NCBI RefSeq assembly: GCF_000143415.4
Contig: NW_003314291.1
Location: 416,006-480,005 of the forward strand
Direction: 5' to 3'
Source: Selaginella moellendorffii
Taxonomy: Eukaryota > Streptophyta > Lycopodiopsida > Selaginellales > Selaginellaceae
DNA length: 64,000 nt
Below the pieces are notes generated by a model. It saw only the letters and a program-made list of their open reading frames with translations, did no database searches and was not told the origin of the DNA. Positions 1 through 9,974 of the stretch are shown here, piece after piece (within the stretch, counting starts at the first letter, position 1; every line of letters starts with the position of its first letter). The position numbers and the translations under genes were made by a program.

Positions 1-469
1 CAACCTCAATAGCATGAGGCCACATGCCATTATTCAAACATGCTATAGACAAGCACGTGAAATGTCGCATTCACAAAAGTGGCATGAGTCCGCATGCCAT
101 GAGTGGTCCCACTAATGGCATGAGGCCTCACGCTATCTTTGGCCCCTACTAGCCTATGGCTATATTCTTTTTGCCTGGCGGCAACTATATATATTTTCGT
201 GTGCGTGACTAATCACCCATACAAAAATATATACAGTTGCAACAAGGCAAAAGGAATATGGCAATAGGCTAGCAGGGGCCAAAGATGGCATGAGGCCTCA
301 TACCATCTTGATATACACACAGTTGCAGGCAAGTAAAAACATACATGACAATACGCTAGCCATGAAATTGCAAGGGCCCAAGATGGCATGTGGCCTCATG
401 CCATTTCTAAATGTGGTCCTAAGCCATTCCATGGTGAACATACCAGGAAGCACAAGTGCCGAATATCAA

Positions 470-650
470 GAGGAAGCGGTAGCCACACCAAAGACAGTGC
501 CGCTCGCAACATCGCAACTACTCGTAGCGCCGCTCGCAACACCGCAACTGCTCGTAGCGCCGCTCGCACAAACTGCCACTCGCATAAACTGCCGCTCGCA
601 ATGGCACTCACAATGCCGCAACCGCTCGTAGACGCATAAACCACAGCTCA
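470..650. repeat. CGCTCGCA-type minisatellite
   Basis: Degenerate tandem units built from CGCTCGCA, CCGCAACTGCTCGTAG and similar words. The homologous place in copy 2 (about 46775-46890) has fewer units, so the array has changed length since the copies separated. Confidence 0.7.
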
Positions 651-1430
651 CAATGCCGCTTACACAAGCAGCGCTCACTGCGCTTAGCGGAACCAAGAAC
701 ACGGCACACAAAAATGATAGACCTAGGAATGAGTTCAAGAATTCAAAAATAACACACGCTTGAACGTCACATCAAATCCTCTGACAAACCAGATCTTATG
801 ATTCCTCTGACAAATTTCAAACTGAGTAGCTTCTAGACTTTGCTGTCGGAGGTTGAACTTTGTCACATCATGTCCTTGCCTCGATCCAGCTGTGCCATGT
901 CAGTGATTCGAACTTTGCCATGCCATGTCAGCGATCCGCGCCAAGATTATTCTCCATGTAAAGGAATAATTATGCTGTGTGTGTACGTCCATTTATGGCA
1001 ATATAAGGCCACACGCCATTCAAAGAATAATGCTAGTCGAGCATTTTTTGGTGCATTTTTGGGTTCAAAATTGCATGAGCCCACACGCTATAAAGTTTAC
1101 CTGTACCAAAAATAGAAATAGCTTTATTTACTTGGGAATTTAAGTGGTTGAGGCATTTTTAAACTTACAAACACATGCCCTACTTACATTCCTTTGGTTG
1201 CTTAAAATTCAAAAATATTATAAACCTTTCTTTTTGCATTTTCAATGTTTTCAATTATGGTTTTTGATTTTCGCAGGACCAGCCTAGTAATCTATTTGCA
1301 TCCCGTCATGTTTATAGCTAGCTTTCGTTTGTCCCCTTCGCTAGCCTGAGATACATCTGCTCGGCATCTGCCTCTTACAGCATTTACCCAGAAAGGGCAT
1401 CTTTCTTCACGCAGCATTTGCCATATGTTT

Positions 1431-1455
1431 AAGGTTTAGGGTTTAGGGTTTAGCA
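1431..1455 (+). repeat. Interstitial telomere-type repeat (TTTAGGG)
   Basis: About three tandem copies of the plant telomere unit TTTAGGG. The same place in copy 2 (about 47670-47690) has about two. It could be a telobox-like promoter element or a chance microsatellite; it is not a telomere because ordinary element sequence continues on both sides. Confidence 0.7.
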
Positions 1456-2740
1456 ATTCAGTAGCTTGATAAATATGCAAATACAGAACTTGATGCAAAA
1501 TCCTTTGATATGTCACAATGCCCCTAGGACCATAAACACATTTCAATAAAGAGGGTCCTTTCATTTCATAACTCCTTACGTAGATCTTGGTGAAACCAGA
1601 GTTAGTGAAGTTAGTTTCTTGTGATCCCGCATCTGATTGTGATGTCCCTTTGCAGTGTCGATGGAAAGGTCAATGCACACCAAACTGTAGAATCTTGGAG
1701 CAAAATAACGGTCGGATCTATGGCAAATGCCCCTGAAACATTGTAAGGCTCGTATGGTCTCATGTGGTATCTGATCGAGATGCTTCTTTGCAGGGTCATC
1801 AAGAAGGACATTGTATACCATTCTTTATTTAACTGAACATCTGGCATTTTTGGAAATACAAGATGCTTTGGAATATCCAATCATGCATGGTATAAATATA
1901 GCGAGGGTATTAAATGATATCCCAATCATGATCTTTCTTTTGGATTTCGCGTGCATGCAGTCCGAGGAATGATGATGTTGCGGATTTCTTTTGGATTTCA
2001 CGTGCATGCATGCGCGCGGCGATCCAGAAATTAATGGTGGTGCCCAAGTCCGAGGAATGATGACGTGGCAGGATTACCAACCGTCATGACATTTCGCGCG
2101 TGTGAGGTTAGGTTTTGCATTTTGCATCGTACTCGCGCTCGCACACTCACGCTCGCATCGCGCTCCCACTCGCGATCACGCTCACATTCGCGCTCATCTA
2201 CCTTCTCTACAGGTTTCTCGTGTGCATCGGCGTCCACTCGCGCTTGCATCACACTCGCGCTCGCATCGCGCTCGTGTGCATCGGCGTCCACTTCAAGACA
2301 CACCCAGTTTGTAACTTCGCCGCCAACTCCGCTGCCCACTCCGCCACCCACACGCAGCCCACTTGGCGTCCCGGGAGATTTCAGCGCCACTCTCCAACTG
2401 TAAGTGGCAGAGTAGCCTTGCTGCTACGATCCGCTGCACACACAGTGCACATTCGCCAGCGAGTCCGGCCTCAATTGTCACGGCCTCCATTCGGCTTCAA
2501 ATGGTAAGTCTTTTAGGCCAAGTAGAAAATGGCATGAGGCCACATGCCATTCAGTAGCAACATTGGCATGCACTGATTGGGCTCTCGAGTGCAATCCGGT
2601 TACAGATGGCGTGTAGCCTCACGCCATCTTAGGATGCAGCCTCAAGACATTTGATGCAGTGGTGAATGGCGTGTGGCCTCACGTTATTTCCAGCTGCTAG
2701 CTTTTCATCTGTCAGCTCTAATTGTTGTGCATTTCTGAAC

Positions 2741-3908
2741 AGGCGAGGAATTGCGTTCTTCTTCCAGCCACTGTCAATGTGGATGCAGAGAAGGGGGAGG
2801 AGCTCACCAGTTGGACTTTCGGGATGAAAGGCGAGGATCTGAGGCTGTACAACACAGATGGTGGGAGAAAAGAATGCATGGGGATCCTCATCCAAGTGAC
2901 AGACACTCCATGCAGTTCCATGCAAGAATATGGACTGGCACTTGTGGTAGAGACAGCGTCCGCCTTCAAGATTCACCTTGCACATCCTAGTGGCTTCCCG
3001 GAGGGGGGCAGCGGCTATGAGGAATTCCTAGAGGGAGCTAGGGAGAGGTTGTCTAGGAGGCCCACAATTTCAAAGACGCTGCAGGTCTATGAAGATCACA
3101 TGGAATCCACGGACCTCACCTACGGCGATGTTCAAAAACTATATTCCAACATTGAGCCGTTGAGAGTGCCTCTAGTTCGCGAAGCGAAGGGGAAGGGGGT
3201 CGATCTGGAAACTACCCCGAAGCAGAAAAAGGTGGTCAAGCTCAAGCCGACGTCCGACTCTCTTGCTCCAAAAAAGAAGCTACTCGGTGATGCCATTGCC
3301 TCGGGTTCGAACACTACACCCACCTAAAAGAAGAGCTGCAAAGAGCAGAAAGAGCAAGAAGAGGCAGCAAAAATTGTCGCAGATAATAGTACTTGTTACT
3401 ATTCCAACAAAGTATATACAATCGACGTGAGCCGTATTGACATCCAAAGCAAATACAACCACAGGCTAGTATCTGATGAGTGGGTGGATAAACTGAAGCA
3501 AAAGATGCTGGCAAGTCCAGTAACACCCGACATCGCAGACGTGATCCCCTATTACCGAACAATGAAGGGCGAGACTTGATCAATAGGAAGGTGTTGGACG
3601 ATCAGAACATCCGGTTCTATGCCGTCTCCGGGCAGCATTCTAGCTTGGCGATGCAAGAGATAGTTGTGGATATTATGGTGGGTGAGGAGGTGAAGAAAGT
3701 CTTCAAGACAAGAGTTGTCCGTCTGATAAAAGGCAACTCGCCCCTCCGATCTATCATATCCATCTCCCACGCGCAGAATGTCAAGCAAAAAACGTGCTAC
3801 AAATCGGGTCTGCACGAGACATTGGCATGAACACGGAAGCTTTGGGTTCAACTGAAAAAGCCACAAAAACCAGGACAAGGACGTGCACTAGCAACTAGCG
3901 CCTGGCAG
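2741..3908 (+). pseudogene. Cargo gene exon with ParB-like segment (copy 1)
   Basis: The exon starts after the acceptor ending at 2740 (TGAACAG) and ends at the donor GTAAGC at 3909. The frame reads about 195 residues of unknown sequence, then a Lys-rich linker. At about 3415-3680 it contains a segment like the N-terminal ParB/sulfiredoxin-type domain: the stretch YTIDVSRIDIQ, then RLVSDEWVDKLKQKM, then FYAVSGQHSSLAMQE. The GQHS motif sits where ParB-like proteins have G-x-H/R-R. The match is from memory and is an inference. The frame is broken by TAA at 3325, a frameshift near 3570 and TGA at 3828, so this copy cannot make the protein. After each break the same kind of protein continues, ending in-frame with the next exon. 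Copy 2 has lost about 630 bp here, including the whole ParB-like part. Confidence 0.6.
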
Positions 3909-3950
3909 GTAAGCCTCGTTGCATGTGGCCTCACGCCATTTCTATTGCAG
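3909..3950 (+). other. 42-nt intron built on the palindrome
   Basis: Donor GTAAGC, acceptor CTATTGCAG. The interior is GCATGTGGCCTCACGCC, a variant of the 22-bp palindrome, directly upstream of the acceptor. Removing it joins two open frames (ending SAWQ and starting EFSSLL). In copy 2 the same intron (49505-49558) is 54 nt because part of the palindrome is duplicated. Confidence 0.8.
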
Positions 3951-5274
3951 GAATTCTCGAGTCTTCTCTCGAAAACACTGGGGGTCAATGACACACTCAG
4001 CATCCATAACATTCTACTCGCGACAAAAGTTGTTTTTGACAAATGGGTAGATGTGCTGAGGAGGTACCATGACGGGGAGTTGCTAAACTCAATGGGTGTG
4101 GAGGACGGCCAGAAGCCCAATGATTTGAAGCTCAACGCCTTGCATTTCTCGCGGTCTCTAGATGACGACGACCTTCTGACAATGGCTAATGCTCTTCTAC
4201 GTGGTGAGGTAGTCTTCAACAAGACCAAAATGACTCCCGGCCATATTGTGACATACAAGGACTTGTGCACGACTCTGAGAGCTCGTGCGCTATTGAAGGA
4301 TTGGATCTTCGAGCAAGTGGCCGTGGAGAGGGTGAGCATCGACACCACGCAAGAGATGATGGAAGAGCTGGAGTTGTCAAATGAAGACATCGACGAGTAC
4401 GTGAAGGGGGCCCCCAAGTTCATCGATCTGCTGCGGGATGCCACGAAAAGTAAAGCTGAGAAGTTGGATCAGTATCCAAATTTCATTAAGAGGGATGTTG
4501 ACCGCCGGCTTCAGAAACAGCTCGACCCCGCAGCAGAGGCCTATCGAGAACCTTACCGGGTATACGTGAATTCGGATGAGGATCAAAGGTGGAGGAGCAT
4601 CGTTTCCCGCGGAGATGAGCAGGTCAAGAACATCTTTTGTGTGATGGACTTCACAAACGAGGAGATCACTCATGCAGACAAAGTCAGCTCCATCATTGAC
4701 TTAATGGTGGGACTTGTGGAGGTGGAATCTTCAGTCCACTATATGATCTACGACTCCGAATCCTATCACAAGTTCTGGAAGGCCTTGAACGAGGTGAAGG
4801 CTCGGTTGAAAGGCAAGGAGATGCAGGAGATCCATGGGATAATGGCTAAGAAGAAGATACCGACGAATGTCCGCATCTTCACACTCGCCCTTGTTATTGG
4901 TCCTGCAGCAGAGTGGGACTGGAGTGACTTCCCAGCTTCGTTCGACAAGGCCGATCGAATTGATCTGAGGGAGGTCAATTTACCCGTGCCTGAGGAACTG
5001 AAGATGGCTATGGAGCTTTCGAATCCAGAGAAAGCTCCAGGTGCAGCATGGGAAATGCTCAGCTGGGTCTTCAACGCAATAGCGGGTGGGTCACCTGCTT
5101 CCGACTCCAAGGGCAAATGCGTTGTCGAGTACAACTGCGGCAGACTATTCTTTCGAGCCGCACTACTCAAGGGTGTCCCGTGTGTTGCGGTGACAAACTC
5201 CATTGAAGAGGTGACTTCAATGGAGCATATAATTACAGTTGCCAAAGAAAAACAGTATCTTCTCTGCGAACCTG
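3951..5274 (+). CDS. Cargo gene, long conserved exon of unknown function (copy 1)
   Basis: The exon is open through all 441 codons and starts right after the acceptor at 3950, so the usual ATG rule does not apply. I do not recognise the family. It is Lys/Glu/Asp-rich, probably mostly helical, with no signal peptide or membrane segment. Near the end, VVEYNCGRLFFRAALLKG (about 5122-5175) recalls the glycine-rich motif I of N4/N6 DNA methyltransferases. An earlier CVMDFTNEE (about 4637-4663) could occupy the place of the DPPY motif, but the catalytic residues do not match. A decayed or divergent methyltransferase is a guess only. ParB-methyltransferase fusions are known in phage-like elements, which is why I mention it. 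The copy 2 exon (49559-50882) is 95-97% identical by eye and has TAG at 50528 and TGA at 50564. Confidence 0.55.
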
Positions 5275-5411
5275 GTGAGTACGCACTTTAAGTTTAAATG
5301 TTATCTCACAAGCTCTGTATGCAGGAGCGTGGCCACCCCCAGATGCTGAAACGGCGTTAACAGCTACTGTTGAAGATACCCATGTTGGGTCGAGCTCACA
5401 ACCTGCACAAG

Positions 5412-5449
5412 GTAAGGTCACGTGAGGCCTCACGCCATTTTGATTATAG
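5412..5449 (+). other. 38-nt palindrome intron
   Basis: Donor GTAAGG, acceptor TGATTATAG, interior CACGTGAGGCCTCACG. It is one of the shortest convincing introns in the window and consists almost entirely of the palindrome between the two splice sites. The copy in the second element (51020-51057) has the same length. Confidence 0.75.
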
Positions 5450-5539
5450 ATCATTGTGAATATTCAGACACGAGGACTGAAAAGCGCACTGGTGGCGTGT
5501 CGAAGAAGGACAAACAGACAAGCAATAGGAAAAAAGGAG

Positions 5540-5588
5540 GTACAAATTATATTTGCAATGGCGTGTGGTCTCATGCCATTCCTTGCAG
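5540..5588 (+). other. 49-nt palindrome intron
   Basis: Donor GTACAA, acceptor CCTTGCAG, interior ATGGCGTGTGGTCTCATGCC. The palindrome again abuts the pyrimidine tract. Copy 2 has the same intron at 51148-51196. Confidence 0.75.
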
Positions 5589-7148
5589 GAGACACTTCTT
5601 CAAAAGCAAAACAGGCAAGCACCAGCCAAGCTCAAACTAACAGTGGTCATAAAAAGCGAAAGCACGTTGGACAGTCGTCGGGATCAGAGGCGTTTGATTC
5701 GAAAAGGAAGAAGGGCAACGAAAAGATGATAGGTAATGCCTCGCGGTTATGGCATGTGTGCGAAAGCAGCCAGTCACCACCTCCTGACTCAGATTCCTAT
5801 GGCGGACTCCCCTTCCCCAATCTCAATGGAGAGGTACAATGGATAAGGGATGCTTTTCAAGTCAGGGCCACGTTTTTCTCATCTCATCGTCTTTGAAGGG
5901 TGCAAGAACGTGCAGAAACCATGTTAAGACAGTCGGGTGAGGATACGGTCCTAGATCACGCACTAAAACAGGCTATGGATGTCTTGTATTTTGAGATGGA
6001 GACTCGGCCAGATGATTTTCCCAAGATGGTCCTGGAAGAACAAGCCATCCAGCCTGAGCAGCCTATGGAAGAAATGCAAGAGGGGGATGAGGAGCCAGAG
6101 AAAGATAATGAGCAGGAAGAGCAGAAGGATGAAGAGGAGGACAAAGAAGAGGAGGACGAAGAGGACTTGGATGGTCCTCACAATGGTGACGATCACAATA
6201 ACGACGACGACGATGATGACGACGATGGCCAGCCTGAGGTGGCCAAAGAGCAGCGGAGGAAAGTCATACAAAACAAACCATCAGGTAAATAATAGTACAT
6301 CCATTCCTAACCTTTTACCATTTCTAACATTGTCCATGTAGGTTGCAAAGCAAATGGTAAGTAGAGATTATTCAGTTGAATTAAGATACAAACTCTAGCC
6401 TTTAGTGTCGAGGAAGGATAGTGCCAAGCAAGGGTCGAAACGTATGTCCAATCCTTCAGAATCAGTAGTGCGCCCAAGTGATATCGGTCCTAGTTCCTCA
6501 ATAGCAGTTGATGGTAAATACAGTATAGTCGATTCAATGTGCTAATGAGTTTGTTTTTAATAGCCAGTAGGGAGGATACCATCTCAATCGAAGGGAGATA
6601 TTTGGACATGCATATGGATCCGCCAGTGGACTCTACTTGCCTGCAAGAGTCATCAGAGCTAGTGGAGGCTACTATCCATATCAACGCCAAGCAAGCTGAC
6701 CACGCTCCACTTGATGCTGCCCATACCACTGAGTCAATCTTGTCCACGTATCCAACTGACGGTGACCAGGCGCCATTGGACCCGCATGAGGCCGCCCCAG
6801 CCGCCGAGCCAGTCGTATCCTCATTTCCAACGGACTCAACGTGTGCCCAATCGTCTGACTACGCGCCGTTGGAACCTCCCTACACCGCCCCTGCTGCCTG
6901 TTCGGTCATGTCCACTTTGCCAACGGAGGCACCAGCTGAAATTGCGTGTGATCACACGCCATCGGAACCACCCCATGCCACTGTTGAGCCAGTTGTACCA
7001 GAGTCTACAGCTGAAATGGCATGTGCCCACACGCCATCAGATGCGATTGACCCCACATTGCAGAGGAGAGTATTTCCGCCCTTCACGTTTCCTCGACCAA
7101 AACCCTCTCAACGACCATCGGGAGCACCATTCGCTAATATTGTAGATG
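5589..7148 (+). pseudogene. Cargo gene, acidic and Pro/Thr-rich middle exons (copy 1)
   Basis: Exons 5589-6284, 6342-6356, 6406-6513 and 6564-7148 are separated by introns of 48-57 nt with good splice sites. The first ends in a highly acidic Glu/Asp tract (about 6060-6235), typical of nuclear or histone-binding tails but not diagnostic. The last encodes a Pro/Ala/Thr-rich linker with imperfect repeats around PLEPPYTAPA. The 15-nt exon 6342-6356 is a candidate microexon, kept in copy 2. This copy is broken by TGA at 5894, where copy 2 has CGA. It also lacks about 680 bp at 5630/5631 that in copy 2 hold further small exons, and a short piece near 5757 that removes one acceptor. Confidence 0.6.
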
Positions 7149-7195
7149 GTAAAATTGACTTGTACCATTTTTTATGCTGACGCATTTCATTTCAG

Positions 7196-8058
7196 AGTCA
7201 CGGCGAAGGTACTGTATCGTTTTTGATCTGAACGGTGTCCTTTTCTCCCATGAGCATGGCTCGTCCTCGAATGTCACTGCACCCTCCAAAGCCTGCGGTC
7301 GCAAGTTGGTCAAAAGAGACAGATTCACATTAATCACACGGGACAAACTGCGGGATCTAATAATGACCATGCGACACTTAAAACAGAGGGCCGGGTTCAA
7401 TTTGCAATTGGGAGTTTGGACATCCATGATGCGCCACAATGCATTAACGTTGCTACAGATGATGCACGATCAGACGCGAGTAATATTACCATTTGACTTT
7501 CTCCTAACGCAGGAGGATTGCTTGACTATGGTCCATGTGAGGGGTAGCAAGCCCATCTTCGTCAAGCCAGAGGCTGTAGTGATGAACCGGACTGCTAGGT
7601 CAAGTGAAATCCTCATCATCGATGACTCGCCGATTAAAACTGCAGCGAACATGCACACATATGCAGTGCACCCCATCTCTTGCAGTATGGAAACTAGGGA
7701 GAAGAAACCGTATGTTCTGGGGGACCTTGCAAAACGACTTGGAGCGATGGTGATAGAGAACCGGCCAGTCCAGGAGGTGGCTGCAGAAATCAACCAAATG
7801 GCAGATGGAATGGTATATTAGAAGCCATTTGATCGGACAGACACCAGTCATCATTTATGGCATGTATATTGTCTAGCCAAGCACTATCCGCATCTCCATA
7901 ATCTGCTCAACCGGATGGGTTCTTCGACCACTGAACATGAGCGTGGACGTATTAGAGAAGAGATGGCATTACTATTGGGTTTAAATCCTGATAGTGTGGA
8001 GAGTGATGAAATTCCAAAATTATTGTATAGGCGTTGGAGGCAAAAAATAACAGTCTGA
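7196..8058 (+). pseudogene. Cargo gene 3' exon: FCP1-like HAD phosphatase domain (copy 1)
   Basis: After the acceptor at 7195 the frame gives an FCP1/NIF-type HAD domain: CIVFDLNGVLFSHEHG (about 7211-7258) at the catalytic position, LGVWTSMMRHNAL for the VWTS motif, and EILIIDDSP for the acidic motif near the end. FCP1/SCP enzymes remove phosphate from the RNA polymerase II tail. Here the usual DxDGTL is D-L-N-G-V-L: the second Asp is Asn, so catalysis may be weak or lost. The domain is followed by TAG at 7819, then 78 more in-frame codons containing HLWHVYCLAKHYPHL up to TGA at 8056. Copy 2 has the same TAG, so it predates the duplication. It could be a true stop or a readthrough site. The domain itself is uninterrupted. 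Confidence 0.65.
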
Positions 8059-8476
8059 GATGGCATGTATTTATTTAAAAATGTAACTTATTATGGCATG
8101 GGGTTCCATGCCATTGTATTAATATTAAAAGACAATTCTTTGAGAGGATTTGCATTATACTAGAAGTGTTACAGCATGTTATTGGAAGTCTACGAAGTTG
8201 TTTTATTAATAAGGGGAAAGTAAAGATTGAATGGGGACTTGGGCTCCACCTAGACTCGGAGCAACTGAGCCAATATTAAAAGGATGGAAAGAAATTGGAT
8301 GACGATGACAAGGAGAAGAGAGAGGTGAAGCAGTGGCAGGGGGAGGAGAAGTGATTGAGTAGACATTTCCTTGTTTAAAATAAAATGGCATGTGCCTCAA
8401 TGCAGTTGAATTTTGTTATATTTATATACTATATAAAGGTTTGGAAACCTTATTTTACAAGTGGGATAATGACAAT

Positions 8477-8500
8477 TCCCACTTTAACGAAATAGAGCTT
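8477..8500. repeat. Right terminal inverted repeat, copy 1
   Basis: Identical to the right terminus of copy 2 (54813-54836). Inside it lies a second inverted pair of GTGGGA/TCCCAC (8461-8482). The bases after it, ACTA (8501-8504), would be the target duplication if the 4-bp rule of copy 2 holds; the other side is outside the window. Confidence 0.8.
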
Positions 8501-9830
8501 ACTATCTTTGGAACATACCACGCATTCTTCAAGAGCAGAGACTTTCTTCCCAATGGAACTCGCACATCCCTAGTTGCACGAACAGGTAAAATGCTTCCAT
8601 CTCCCACACAAATGCACTTCTCTTTTGCAGCACGCAACTGCACAAAGTTCAACCGGCTTTGCATCAGGTATCTCTCTAAACCTGAATTGATGGTCAGTTT
8701 TTCAGAAATGTTTGGAACTGCTACCTCAAATGATGCCACAAGTTCCTATGTTTCCCCTTCCTAAGCATTTGCTGCGAGCCCTATGTTCATGTGCTACAGC
8801 CAAGCTACAATTGGGCAACCCTTGGAGTAGTGTCCTGGCATCCTATAGGTGTTCTTGCCCACAAAACAATCTCGAACTGCTACTTCTTTACCAGAATTCC
8901 TTGAATTCTACTGCTGCTGCGGATTTCCCCTAAACCCACAACCTCTGCCTTGTCCTCCTCTTCTGCGACCTCCTCTGCCTCAATGATTTCCAGCCCATAG
9001 AGTTGAATCAGTCCCTGATTAATTGCTTGATGCAAAAACATTTGATGTAGATTGTGAGATCAAAACATGGGAAGGCCTCTGATCAAAGTCCACAATCAAA
9101 CCTCTCGCAGCCAGCTCCGAGCATAAAGTTTGCTCAGCTTGTTCAAAGTTGAGCGACATCATGCAAACGATAGGGACAAAAGAACTAAAAGAAGAATCTT
9201 GCATGGCCTCGCAAAGTGCCAGAACTTTCTTGCTTTCATTGAACGCCACTGGACTGCCTTCAAGCTCCATCCACAGATCTTGCATCTTGGCGAGGAACTC
9301 TTCAAAGTTCTCGGTTGGATGAAAACGGGTCTCATGAATGCAAGTCTCAACCATTCTGATCTTGGAGAGGGAAAGAATAGCATACTTGTTTTGAAGATGA
9401 TCCCAGATCTCACAAGCACTCTTATGACACAAACGCATCATAAGGGCATCTGCAAGCGTAGAAAGAATCAAAGATTCCTTCTTTTCCAGCACAGCTTGTT
9501 CCCCAGGATCAAGCTGTTGTCAAGCTACTGAAACAGAGGCATGAATTGCTTCTTCATCCACGACTTCTCCTTCCACCGAAGTTGAAGCTCCTAACACAGC
9601 AAGGGCTCACTGCGTATGAGCATCTGCAGCAATTGTCGGTGGTGAAATGATTTCCCAGAGTTCTTCTATCTGCAGCACGTGCATCATTTTCTCGGACCAG
9701 GTGTTGAACCCTCTCCTCCCATTAAAGGCAGTGACTCCCTGAAGCAAGATCAATCCAACTTTGCTGCAGTTCATGATGTGAGGCACAAAGAAAGGAGAAG
9801 AAAGAATTCAGAAATTGACCTCCAATACCA
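8501..9830 (-). pseudogene. Copia-type retrotransposon gag and pre-integrase fragment
   Basis: On the minus strand 9492-9019 encodes a Copia gag core (UBN2-like) with CEIWDHLQNKYAIL and FEEFLAKMQDLWMELEG. It is followed at about 8900-8800 by a decayed CCHC zinc knuckle, and at 8739-8501 by the segment before integrase with the hallmark LLKNAWYVPKI. The reading stops at 8501, where the DNA transposon is inserted; the rest of pol should lie left of the window. Several stops and frameshifts show it is dead. A primer-binding-like TGGTATTGGAGG (minus strand, ends at 9830) marks the border to the LTR. Confidence 0.75.
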
Positions 9831-9943
9831 TGAAAGAAAAGTAGAGCAAGAACAACGGATTTCACTTCAACACACATTGATTCATGTATAGCTGTATATA
9901 TATACAACTTCAATCAAATCAGAAATCACCAAAGATCAGATCA
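9831..9943 (-). repeat. Possible Copia 5' LTR remnant
   Basis: The stretch next to the primer-binding-like site begins TG and ends CA in the plus reading and is AT-rich. Its outer border is uncertain because no second LTR is in the window. Confidence 0.3.
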
Positions 9944-9974
9944 CAATTTGGACTGCTTCTGATATGAATCGTCT

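Larger units (their letters stand above)
1..2740. other. Non-coding leader of transposon copy 1
   Basis: About 2.7 kb upstream of the plus-strand cargo gene holds no convincing protein. It contains at least seven palindromic sites related to GGCATGAGGCCTCATGCC (near 12, 88, 118, 286, 383, 1004 and 1070), a CGCTCGCA-rich minisatellite, a telomere-type repeat and a second CGCTCGCA-rich low-complexity tract at about 2130-2300. Arg/Ser-rich frames in that tract are translations of the repeat. Three short candidate introns with the palindrome lie at 2504-2557, 2599-2632 and 2662-2693. The last two, at 34 and 32 nt, are shorter than any convincing intron in the window. The stretch probably contains promoter and 5' untranslated exons of the cargo gene. 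Confidence 0.6.
1..8500. mobile_element. Large DNA transposon, copy 1 (left end outside window)
   Basis: Bases 1-8500 align along their length with 46478-54836 (copy 2), apart from a few large deletions, and stop exactly at the same right terminus. The last bases read, on the minus strand, AAGCTC followed by TATTTCGTTAAAGTGGGA, the same terminal repeat as in copy 2. The sequence right of 8500 is an unrelated Copia gag reading on the minus strand, so 8500/8501 is the insertion junction. The left end and the transposase half would lie before base 1. Relative to copy 2 this copy keeps about 630 bp at 3214-3841 and lacks about 680 bp at 5630/5631. The two copies therefore derive from a longer ancestor and have decayed independently. 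Confidence 0.85.

Noticed and set aside
1431-1455. Telomere end or healed chromosome break
   Set aside because: Only about three units, with ordinary element sequence on both sides and the same place in copy 2.
2065-2507. Arg/Ser/His-rich frames upstream of the cargo gene
   Set aside because: They come from CGCTCGCA-type low-complexity DNA; the frames shift between the two element copies. Probably leader sequence.
2599-2693. Two further palindrome introns of 34 and 32 nt
   Set aside because: Splice-like ends are present, but the length is below that of any convincing intron here (shortest 38 nt). Not counted as supported.
6000-6290. Long hydrophobic minus-strand frame opposite the acidic exon (also at 52287-52610)
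   Set aside because: It is the antisense of Glu/Asp codons, which reads as Ile/Val/Leu/Phe. No independent support.
1-8500. CRISPR-like array from regularly recurring palindromes
   Set aside because: Spacing is irregular, the DNA is a plant nuclear genome, and there are no cas genes.
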